This document shows, one piece after another, positions 43,004 to 49,147 of a DNA stretch of 51,452 nt. The stretch is from positions 1-51,452 of the forward strand of contig CAMDQH010000016.1 of assembly GCA_945905815.1 (NCBI GenBank), given 5' to 3'. The stretch is from Bacteriovorax stolpii (GTDB taxonomy: Bacteria; Bdellovibrionota; Bacteriovoracia; Bacteriovoracales; Bacteriovoracaceae). Below the pieces are notes generated by a model. It was not told the origin of the DNA and did not search any database. It saw nothing but the letters and a program-made list of their open reading frames with translations. Position numbers and translations under genes: made by a program. Within the stretch, counting starts at the first letter, position 1; every line of letters begins with the position of its first letter.

Positions 43004-43436
43004 AGAAATCGATCCAATTGTTGAAAAGCTTCATGATAAAAAATATCTTAAACTTCCTGATGGAAAAGAAATTGTTTTGGTTCGACTATATAACGAAATA
43101 GGGCCAAGCATGCATATGAGGGTATTCTTACGAAAAAAGGGAGTCGTCCTTTGGGATGTAACATATAATGGAGAATTCGATACACTTTGGGCCGATGCTC
43201 ATTTTCATCCTTTGTACAAAGAAGAATTCTCAAGCGATTTAAATGGCGACTCTTACCCTGAAATAGCAATAGCCGTCTGGCATGGAGGTCATGCAATGGA
43301 ACTCTGTAGGGCGGTTATTTTTACTGTAAAAGATGATCGATTAATTCCGCTTAAAACACGTCAAAATAATTATGAATTTTCGCGTTCGGTTTTTAAGAAT
43401 AAAGTCCAGGCTGAGTCAGAATTTAAAATAAAATAA
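42939..43436 (+). CDS. Exported unknown protein overlapping the transglycosylase gene
   Basis: 165 residues from the ATG at 42939, which begins a clear signal peptide (MLIKFLTFTIFLSTINLQAFA) and follows AAGGG; the frame open to 42858 gives no sensible N-terminus. The mature part has a DLNGDSYPEIAIAVW segment, similar to calcium-binding FG-GAP-type loops. Its first 65 bp overlap the transglycosylase gene in another frame. The family is not recognised. The arrangement suggests translational coupling and a periplasmic role, perhaps with the transglycosylase. Confidence 0.68.
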   Translation: MLIKFLTFTIFLSTINLQAFAKEIDPIVEKLHDKKYLKLPDGKEIVLVRLYNEIGPSMHMRVFLRKKGVVLWDVTYNGEFDTLWADAHFHPLYKEEFSSDLNGDSYPEIAIAVWHGGHAMELCRAVIFTVKDDRLIPLKTRQNNYEFSRSVFKNKVQAESEFKIK

Positions 43437-43443
43437 TAGATAT

Positions 43444-43467
43444 TTTTTAATGGTGCCCAGGACTGGA
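43444..43467 (+). repeat. tRNA-end-like repeat, copy in scar B
   Basis: This 24-bp segment (TTTTTTAATGGTGCCCAGGA then CTGGA) matches 45604-45627 with two differences. On the minus strand it reads as a tRNA 3' end with CCA, followed by an A-rich flank that is also shared. Confidence 0.65.
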
Positions 43468-43491
43468 GCCGAGATGAGGCACATGCCTGTT

Positions 43492-43528
43492 TTTCGTAAT
43501 ATCAACTAATTGATTTGTGATTACGAAA
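43492..43528. repeat. Inverted repeat inside scar B
   Basis: TTTCGTAAT and ATTACGAAA (9 bp each) flank a 19-bp core that itself contains the short inverted pair ATCAA/TTGAT. It lies between the tRNA-end-like sequence and the 24-bp direct repeat. The symmetry is what a tyrosine-recombinase core site would show, but no recombinase gene is present. Confidence 0.5.
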
Positions 43529-43532
43529 CGTT

Positions 43533-43556
43533 ATTTAACTTTGAGTCTTTGTTTGT
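43533..43556 (+). repeat. 24-bp direct repeat, copy B
   Basis: Identical to 41653-41676, 1880 bp away in the same orientation, and likewise followed by a GCGCCAAAATAGCGCC motif (43601-43616). Confidence 0.8.
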
Positions 43557-43667
43557 TGTTGTCCGTTTTCGTCTTTATTTGTCTATTTCCGGGGAAGTTA
43601 GCGCCAAAATAGCGCCAGAGAATCGTTTTCCATAGTACATCAGGACCCAGCGAGACTTTGTCAAACT

Positions 43668-43702
43668 CTTGGTACAGCAAACTTTGTAGGTGCTGTACCA
43701 AG
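43668..43702. repeat. 12-bp perfect hairpin
   Basis: CTTGGTACAGCA and TGCTGTACCAAG pair perfectly around an 11-nt loop, just past the stop (on the minus strand) of the truncated regulator. There is no T tract. It may be an RNA structure, a recombination site or a terminator. Confidence 0.6.
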
Positions 43703-43713
43703 GAGATTCAACA

Positions 43714-43995
43714 TTATAATATTTTTATCAATGAGAAATGCATACTAAAAGTTATTACTCTTGTTACATGTAAAAATAGTGTCCGCTCTTTTGGGCCAAG
43801 CGAAAGTTTATCAGCAATTTGAATGGATTTATTTAATGGGAGACCTCGCTTACCTTTAAACATCATGCTCAAAGTTGCAGCATGAAGCCCCATGTCGCGA
43901 GCGTATGCTCGCAGTGAGTATCTAGGAGATCTGCGCTGCCTTTGCGAAAAATCTTCTTTCAACTTTTGAACGTAATAAGGTGTCTGAGCTTCCAT
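43714..43995 (-). pseudogene. Truncated TIGR02147-type regulator (HTH part only)
   Basis: 93 residues from the ATG at 43995. The N-terminal helix-turn-helix region of TIGR02147 proteins is recognisable: YYVQKLKEDF, SLRAYARDMGLHAATLSMMFKGKRGL, then SIQIADKLSLGPKERTLFLH. Full members run to about 270 residues and have an effector-like C-terminal part that is absent here; the frame ends after a short unrelated tail. It may be a remnant or a small DNA-binding protein. A phased GTAAC array lies just upstream. Confidence 0.6.
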
Positions 43996-44018
43996 GAATG
44001 ATGTTCTACCAAGATGGA

Positions 44019-44067
44019 GTAACGTTGTGTAACCTGAAAGTAACAAACTGTTACCTGCCTAAGTAAC
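44019..44067. promoter_or_regulatory. Phased GTAAC/GTTAC array
   Basis: GTAAC occurs at 44019, 44029, 44040 and 44063, and GTTAC (inverted) at 44050. Steps are 10, 11, 10 and 13 bp, so most lie on one face of the helix. The array ends 24 bp upstream of the truncated regulator start and is about 100 bp before the divergent antitoxin gene. Confidence 0.55.
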
Positions 44068-44163
44068 ACCTGCATCCTTTTGAAATTACGTTTAATTCTG
44101 CGTTTATCAAATAGATGCAAAAAGAATCATTTTGATGTGTAACTGAATTTAGAGGGGTGTTAT

Positions 44164-44394
44164 ATGGGTAAAGCTAGAACTGTACGATTCGAAGATGATG
44201 TTGATCCTGCCGTGGATCGATTCATTGAAAAGAATGACATAAATTTTAATAAGCTCGTAAATCTAGCTGTGAAGGAATTCATCAGCAAGCCCCACACCAT
44301 TGAACTCCAGCCAGTTGATGAAGCTGAATGGGATAAAATGATGAAGAAATCATCTAAGAAATATACTAAGATTCTGAATGGTCTTGTTGATTAA
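44164..44394 (+). CDS. Orphan ribbon-helix-helix antitoxin-like protein
   Basis: 76 residues. The start KARTVRFEDDVDPAVDRF and the helix NFNKLVNLAVKEFI fit a ribbon-helix-helix dimer, and the acidic C-terminal part (DEAEWDKMMKK) resembles a toxin-binding tail. No toxin gene is adjacent: the next gene is a separate TacA-TacT pair with its own promoter region. It may be a remnant of a lost pair or a simple repressor. AGAGGGG precedes the ATG. Confidence 0.7.
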   Translation: MGKARTVRFEDDVDPAVDRFIEKNDINFNKLVNLAVKEFISKPHTIELQPVDEAEWDKMMKKSSKKYTKILNGLVD

Positions 44395-44429
44395 TTTCAA
44401 TAAGATAGCATAATTAAAGTGATCCATAC

Positions 44430-44482
44430 GTGTATCCGATAGGTATACAAAAGGTACACGTCCTCCGGATTTTGTGATACAC
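44430..44482. promoter_or_regulatory. Candidate operator/promoter of the TacA-TacT pair
   Basis: GTGTATC (44430-44436) and GATACAC (44476-44482) form an inverted pair; GGTATAC (44442) and GGTACAC (44453) lie between them. The cluster sits 20-70 bp before the antitoxin ATG. DUF1778-type antitoxins usually repress their own operon at such sites. Confidence 0.5.
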
Positions 44483-44502
44483 TACCCAAAACGAGGTTTA
44501 GC

Positions 44503-44784
44503 ATGGAACAGAGACTCTCAAAAGATGAAGTCATCAACACAAGAGTAGATAAAGAGACGAAAGATTTTCTTAAAAGAGCTGCTTCTTTAGCAGGCCTTGA
44601 TCTTTCTGCCTACATTATCGCAAAGGCGAAAGAAGCCGCAGCTGATGACATTATAAAATATGATCAGGCCAACAAGATTCTTTTATCTAACGACCAATTT
44701 GACTTTGCCCAGTCTGTAGTTGAAGCTCCTGCCAAAATTAACTCGAAACTCTCTGAAGCGTTTAAGCGCCATAGAAAAAAGTAA
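44503..44784 (+). CDS. DUF1778 antitoxin (TacA-like)
   Basis: 93 residues with an N-terminal ribbon-helix-helix (RLSKDEVINTRVDKETKDFLKRAASLAGLDLSAYII) and a C-terminal segment ILLSNDQFDFAQSVVEAP that covers the partner's acetyl-CoA site in known pairs. It neutralises the acetyltransferase toxin and represses the operon. The toxin gene starts 7 bp downstream. Confidence 0.94.
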   Translation: MEQRLSKDEVINTRVDKETKDFLKRAASLAGLDLSAYIIAKAKEAAADDIIKYDQANKILLSNDQFDFAQSVVEAPAKINSKLSEAFKRHRKK

Positions 44785-44791
44785 CTGAATC

Positions 44792-45298
44792 ATGGATATC
44801 ATTAAGCTCTCTTCCTGCCTTGAATGGGAAAAATCGATTTCATTAGACCACGGTCTCAGAGACTCATTTGACTGCGGTAAATCTTCATTAAACAATTTCC
44901 TGAAGCAATACGCCCGACAAGCGGACGAGCACAATACCGCACGAACTTTTGTGGCCCTTGATCAAGAGAATAAGAAAATTGCTGGATACGTGAGCCTTGC
45001 TAATACCAGTCTGGAAAAACAAGCAGCAGCAGGCTTGATCAAAACGACGGTTAACCCTATTCCCGCTCTACTGATCGGAAGACTTGCTGTTGATATAAAT
45101 TATCGCGGGCAAAGATTAGGTGAGAAGCTTCTGGTATTTGCATTTGAAAAGGCACTTGCGATTAACGAGATGAGTGGTATTCAGGCCATCGTCGTTGACA
45201 CCATTGATGCTGAAGCAGAAGCTTTTTATGACAAGTATGGATTTCAAAAAATCAAAGACACCAACAAAATGATCCTTTCCTTGAAAGATCTCCACTAA
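44792..45298 (+). CDS. GNAT acetyltransferase toxin (TacT-like)
   Basis: 168 residues of the GNAT toxin family paired with DUF1778: FDCGKSSLNNFLKQYA, RTFVALDQENKKIAGYVSLA, LIGRLAVDINYRGQRLGEKLL (acetyl-CoA loop), VVDTIDAEAEAFYDKYGF with the catalytic Tyr. Such toxins acetylate the amino acid on charged tRNA and stop translation. The partner antitoxin is encoded directly upstream. Confidence 0.94.
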   Translation: MDIIKLSSCLEWEKSISLDHGLRDSFDCGKSSLNNFLKQYARQADEHNTARTFVALDQENKKIAGYVSLANTSLEKQAAAGLIKTTVNPIPALLIGRLAVDINYRGQRLGEKLLVFAFEKALAINEMSGIQAIVVDTIDAEAEAFYDKYGFQKIKDTNKMILSLKDLH

Positions 45299-45306
45299 AT
45301 AATTTT

Positions 45307-45323
45307 GTTATCAATTCGATAAC
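45307..45323. terminator. Inverted repeat just after the TacT-like gene
   Basis: GTTATC-AATTC-GATAAC lies 8 bp after the toxin stop, and GTTATC recurs at 45330. The 6-bp stem has no T tract, so it is either a weak terminator or an operator-like site. Confidence 0.35.
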
Positions 45324-45385
45324 ACCCCTGTTATCCATTCCATACCACTCAAAAGTTCAAGCGTAAGTAAGCCTTTGTTTTCTAT

Positions 45386-45474
45386 ATCACTATTACAAAA
45401 ATTGTTTTGGCCTCCTTTTTGACTACTAAGATCCCAAAAGTTGCAACCAAGGGAGGCCAATGCAAGATAGTGAT
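45386..45474 (+). promoter_or_regulatory. Nested inverted repeats that could hide a ribosome-binding site
   Basis: TTGGCCTCC (45407-45415) pairs with GGAGGCCAA (45452-45460), and outside it ATCACTAT (45386-45393) pairs with ATAGTGAT (45467-45474). The inner right arm contains the AAGGGAGG ribosome-binding site and reaches the ATG of a 28-codon reading frame. In RNA this would block its translation until opened. Confidence 0.5.
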
Positions 45475-45546
45475 GTGCTTTTAAAAATTAATCCTTTCCA
45501 TCTGGAGCTGATACGCCCACTCATAAAATGGAAAATGAGAATTTAG
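45460..45546 (+). pseudogene. 28-codon gene start truncated by a cassette scar
   Basis: The ATG has the strong site AAGGGAGG 3 bp upstream. The frame reads MQDSDVLLKINPFHLELIRP and ends at a TAG that lies inside the scar motif TTTAGCGCC. This looks like the beginning of a longer gene cut off by integration. Family unknown. It could also be a real micropeptide. Confidence 0.4.
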
Positions 45547-45603
45547 CGCCTATTTAGCGCCAAGTTCAATCGATGCTTCGTAAGTTGTAAATGTTAAAAG
45601 GGA

Positions 45604-45627
45604 TTTTTGAATGGTGCCGAGGACTGG
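45604..45627 (+). repeat. tRNA-end-like repeat, copy in scar C
   Basis: Matches 43444-43467 at 22 of 24 positions. Just upstream (45542-45562) lies TTAGCGCCTATTTAGCGCC, related to the GCGCC motifs next to the other copies. Confidence 0.65.
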
Positions 45628-45682
45628 ACTAGATACACATACTTTAAGACTCGCCGGCCCCTAAAGACCGCATGTCTACCAA
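45612..45682 (-). pseudogene. Decayed tRNA-Leu(UAG)-like fragment
   Basis: On the minus strand this reads TTGGTAGACATGC (D-arm side as in tRNA-Leu), then CTTTAGG with a UAG anticodon, and ends CCTCGGCACCA. The 5' acceptor strand that should pair with CCTCGGC is absent, and the T-arm stem does not pair. It is therefore not a working tRNA. A 3' tRNA piece is the usual mark of an integrated element. The stop codon of the neighbouring gene lies 3 bp away. Confidence 0.6.
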
Positions 45683-45684
45683 AA

Positions 45685-46539
45685 CTAATCGAGCGCCATT
45701 TCAAAATGCATCGGCTGATGATCTGAAGACTTAACTGAATAAATATGGGGATTCTTGACATGAACGCCCCTTACAAAAGACCAATCAAGAAAATTTCCGC
45801 CAAGCCCTTTTGATCTTTTATTTCCATCAATAAAGTCAACAGACTGAAATCCACGTTTCAATGTTTCTTGAAACAAATGAGTCGTTCTTTTTTTGGTTCG
45901 GGTATTAAAGTCACCTGCAAATAAAACGGGGCCATCGTGACGATCAATTTCATAAAACGCCTGATCCATGTGACGAACAAAGGCAGCGTGCGAGGCCATG
46001 TTGATCCCATGTACGGAGATGACAAGCATATCCTGCTGATAACCTTTAATTGGATATTTGGCCATCGTTAGCGCTTTAGGCGTCTTAATGATGGGCTCCA
46101 TGTCAACTGTATGAGTAACGACAACATTTGAAGGATTCACATTTGATCCAATCATAGTTCCAGTTTCGTAGTTGTGATCTTTTTTGTAGAGAAAACTTAC
46201 TCCAAACTCCCAAACGAACCCCTTAAAAGATTCAAAGAGTTTGATTAAATCTGGCTTCAAATAACCCTCAGAAATAAGAACCAGGTCACGGTCGCGAGCA
46301 AGTCTTGGTAAATCAATATCAAGTCCTCTCTCCTGACCTTTTTTGATATTCCAAGCTAGTACCTTTATCGACTTGGGATCAAGTTCTCCGCCTTCAGCAG
46401 ACCCTATGGTTAGGTGGGCCTGACTAACGGGTATAAGGCTGAACTGGGAGGCAAAAAGGATTCTTTTAGCGTGGGCACTTGAGGAGTGAAGTGAAAAAGT
46501 GAGAAGGATGGCAAAGGCCGATACAAATAATCTATCCAT
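45685..46539 (-). CDS. Exported endonuclease/exonuclease/phosphatase family protein
   Basis: 284 residues from the ATG at 46539 (GGAGGAAATC before it), with signal peptide MDRLFVSAFAILLTFSLHSSSAHA. EEP residues: VLAWNIKKG, Glu in LISEG, HGIN, FAGDFNTR and SSDHQPMHF. It could cut nucleic acid or a phosphodiester of a lipid outside the cytoplasm. It lacks the THLQA pattern of the sphingomyelinase-like protein at 32 kb, so a nuclease role is more likely. A tRNA-like fragment lies at its 3' end. Confidence 0.87.
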   Translation of the reverse strand: MDRLFVSAFAILLTFSLHSSSAHAKRILFASQFSLIPVSQAHLTIGSAEGGELDPKSIKVLAWNIKKGQERGLDIDLPRLARDRDLVLISEGYLKPDLIKLFESFKGFVWEFGVSFLYKKDHNYETGTMIGSNVNPSNVVVTHTVDMEPIIKTPKALTMAKYPIKGYQQDMLVISVHGINMASHAAFVRHMDQAFYEIDRHDGPVLFAGDFNTRTKKRTTHLFQETLKRGFQSVDFIDGNKRSKGLGGNFLDWSFVRGVHVKNPHIYSVKSSDHQPMHFEMALD

Positions 46540-46743
46540 GATTTCCTCCAAATTGAAATCTGTACGAGATGACAAATTATCGGAAATCTGAATCTGAACT
46601 TAAAACAGCGGGTCATTTTAGCTAAGGAGTGGAGTTATTTTCCCATTAAAAGTGTAAAAATTAGACAACGAGGGTAAACATTGCGTCCTCCGTCCAATCA
46701 AAGCATTCCATGTGGCAAAATCTCTCTATCCGTTGGAGATCAA

Positions 46744-47290
46744 ATAATCATCAAAATATTAGGCCTATTAACAGTCATATTAACCTCACCGAGTTGGGCG
46801 CAAGACTTGATTATCCCTACGGTTTCGGCAACGGTTCAGGAATTCATTAATATTAACGGCACTGATATGTCGCTTCTAACTGCAAGCTGTGAAACATTTG
46901 ATGCTTGTAGAGATATGAACTATCACTCAAAGACCTATACCTTTATAGGAAATGCTCAATCGGACCAAAAAAATATGGAAAAACACTTCCCGTTTTGAAA
47001 TGGAATATGATCCTGAATCCAATCTTTTCCTGGGAAAAGATCAGGAGCTACCGGAAGTTCGGGTGGGACAGGTTTTCTTTCTTGAATTAGATATTACTAT
47101 GGGTATGCAGATCCCGGTCGCTTTTGAAGTTATCGAGTTAAATCACAGCAAAAGAACGATAACTTTTAGTTATTTGAAAAAAAACAAATCACAGGGCGGC
47201 CAGAGAATTAGTTTTCATCAAGACGGTGAGAACATCAATATCGTTCATGAAACTCGCTATAAGAGCTCATCAAAATTTCGAGACAATTAA
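46744..47290 (+). pseudogene. Exported protein gene with lost start and +1 frameshift
   Basis: The first part reads IIKILGLLTVILTSPSWAQ, a good signal peptide, directly preceded by ATA where GGAG-5 bp spacing expects ATG (46744-46746); the only other start is an unlikely TTG at 46681. The frame ends at 46998, while a second frame one base on reads from about 46970 to 47290 (RFEMEYDPESN and VGQVFFLELDITMG). Removing one A from the run of seven near 46970 joins them into about 180 residues. Family not recognised; the C-terminal strands resemble a SRPBCC-like or DUF1990-like fold. Confidence 0.6.
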
Positions 47291-47352
47291 CTCTCTATGG
47301 GCAATTTCATACGAAGCTTTTGGATGTTGTTTGGGATGATTTCAGCAAAAAC

Positions 47353-47799
47353 TTATAAGCACACTTCAGTATCATTGATCTGCCCACTTGAGGTCGTGCC
47401 AGTTGTTAAAATGGTGATTTGATTTCCTATCTTGTTAATTTGAAAATGCAAATTGGTAAATTCCTGAAACTCGGAATAGACCTTAAGATCCAGAATCAAA
47501 GCATTTCCTTGGCAGCTCGCCAAAGAGGCAATAGTAATTTCCCCACTTGGATCAGGAAAAATGTCCGCCCGCAAAACACCATCAGTAATGAAAGTTTCCG
47601 TCACTTCTGAACCCGAATCATTATCAGTGGAAACAACAGTATATGTGGTTACACCATTAGTTATTTTTTGAGAAATCGTTGAACCAGAAGTCACTTCGCC
47701 AGACTGAGATCGGCATGATGTATAATCCCCAGCGAGGTCAGGACAAACCGCCATCACTGAAAAAGACACAAACATGCCAGAAACGATTAAAAATTTCAT
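47353..47799 (-). CDS. Small exported unknown protein
   Basis: 148 residues with signal peptide MKFLIVSGMFVSFSVMA. The mature part is beta-rich with Cys near both ends (VCPDL, TSCRS, ASCQG, EVCL), which could form two disulfides in the periplasm. The pattern of strands is lipocalin-like but weak. Its ATG overlaps the aminotransferase stop as ATGA, so it is the last gene of the pyrimidine operon. Its link to that pathway is not understood. Confidence 0.72.
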   Translation of the reverse strand: MKFLIVSGMFVSFSVMAVCPDLAGDYTSCRSQSGEVTSGSTISQKITNGVTTYTVVSTDNDSGSEVTETFITDGVLRADIFPDPSGEITIASLASCQGNALILDLKVYSEFQEFTNLHFQINKIGNQITILTTGTTSSGQINDTEVCL

Positions 47800-49130
47800 A
47801 CGACTGCTTTATCCGTAATCTCAAACGCTTTAGAATAAATTTCTAATGCATCATCAATCTGTTTCTCATTAACACAAAGAGGAGGACAGATATAAACCTG
47901 ATTCCATCTCACAAACGTAGAAATCCCGTTATTTTTAAGAGATGCCGCAAGATCCATCATCGGTTGTGACATGGGCTTGTTCCACTCACTCATTTCTTGA
48001 CGAGTTTTGCGGTTCTTAACCATCTCAATACACCAATGAAGACCTTTCCCGCGCGCTTCACCGATGGAAGGATGTTTATCGGCAAGGACTTGAAGTTTTT
48101 TCTCTAGCTTCGCACCAAGAGCAGCTGCATTCTCAACCAGTTTATCTTCTTTATAAACATTAATAGTAGCGATACCAGCTGCGCAAGAAACAGCGTGGCC
48201 GCTATAAGTTAGTCCGCAAGCAAGCATGTTCTTATCAAAGTATTTTGCAATTTTATCATTAGTGACTACTGCCCCAAGAGGCAGATAAGCAGAGGTTAAA
48301 CCTTTGGCCATGACCATGATGTCAGGAACAACATTTGCATGATCAATACCAAACCATTTACCAGTTCGACCAAATCCACTCATCACTTCATCAGCAATGA
48401 GAACTACGCCGTATTTTTCACAGATTTCTTTAGTGCGAGTCCAATAGGCAGCTGTTGAAGGGGCAATAACACCACTTGAACCTGAGTATCCTTCCAGGAG
48501 GACTCCAGCAATAGTACCTGCACCTTCTAAGAGAATTGTCTCCTCAAGAAGGTCACACATAATCATGTCTCCTTGTTCAGGAGTACAGTGTCTATATATT
48601 GGGGAACGGTAGCTATAAGGATCATGCATTTTTACAATCCAACCGACACCTGGTTCAATTGCAACTCGTCTTGGGTCGCCTCCAGCAGAAGCGGCAGCAA
48701 AAGTTCCACCGTGATATGAGCGGTAACGAGTGATTATTTTCTGACGTCCAGTATAGAGTCTGGCCATTTTCATAGCATTCTCTACGGCCTCAGAACCACC
48801 AATTGTGAAAAGAGTTTTATTCAGGTCTCCAGGGGTAACAGAAGCTATTGCCTCCCCTAACTCTCCACGAACTTTAGTTACGTTTGATGGCTGAACATAA
48901 TGAATTTTGCTAATCTGATCAATGATCGCTTTATTTACGCGCTCATCACCATGGCCAATGTTAGTGCAAATTAGCTGGGAAGAAAAATCTGCGTACTGTT
49001 TTCCATTATAGTCCCAGAAATAAATCCCTTTTGCTTTTTCAATAGCTATAGGATTTGCGGCTTCTTGAGGAGACCAAGAAAAGTATGTATATTTCTTATT
49101 TTTATCTACGATGTCTTGATATTCGCTCAC
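47796..49130 (-). CDS. Class III (omega) aminotransferase, probably for beta-alanine
   Basis: 444 residues with the class III pattern: FTIGGSEAVENAMKMAR (cofactor loop), YHGGTFAAAS, VLIADEVMSGFGRTG (Asp to pyridine N) and the PLP Lys in VMAKGLTSAYLPLGAV. The family moves amino groups from omega-amino acids or amines to a keto acid in the cytoplasm. Because it follows preA and a dihydropyrimidinase gene (17 bp gap), the likely substrate is beta-alanine, the end product of reductive uracil breakdown, giving malonate semialdehyde. Substrate is inferred from context. Confidence 0.88.
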   Translation of the reverse strand: MSEYQDIVDKNKKYTYFSWSPQEAANPIAIEKAKGIYFWDYNGKQYADFSSQLICTNIGHGDERVNKAIIDQISKIHYVQPSNVTKVRGELGEAIASVTPGDLNKTLFTIGGSEAVENAMKMARLYTGRQKIITRYRSYHGGTFAAASAGGDPRRVAIEPGVGWIVKMHDPYSYRSPIYRHCTPEQGDMIMCDLLEETILLEGAGTIAGVLLEGYSGSSGVIAPSTAAYWTRTKEICEKYGVVLIADEVMSGFGRTGKWFGIDHANVVPDIMVMAKGLTSAYLPLGAVVTNDKIAKYFDKNMLACGLTYSGHAVSCAAGIATINVYKEDKLVENAAALGAKLEKKLQVLADKHPSIGEARGKGLHWCIEMVKNRKTRQEMSEWNKPMSQPMMDLAASLKNNGISTFVRWNQVYICPPLCVNEKQIDDALEIYSKAFEITDKAVV

Positions 49131-49147
49131 AAGAAACTCCTTAAAAT

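Noticed and set aside
45612-45682. Functional tRNA-Leu gene
   Set aside because: The 5' acceptor strand is missing and the T-stem does not pair, so it cannot form a normal cloverleaf.
41366-45684. Complete prophage or insertion sequence
   Set aside because: No integrase, transposase, terminase or structural phage gene is present; only scars and cassette genes are seen.
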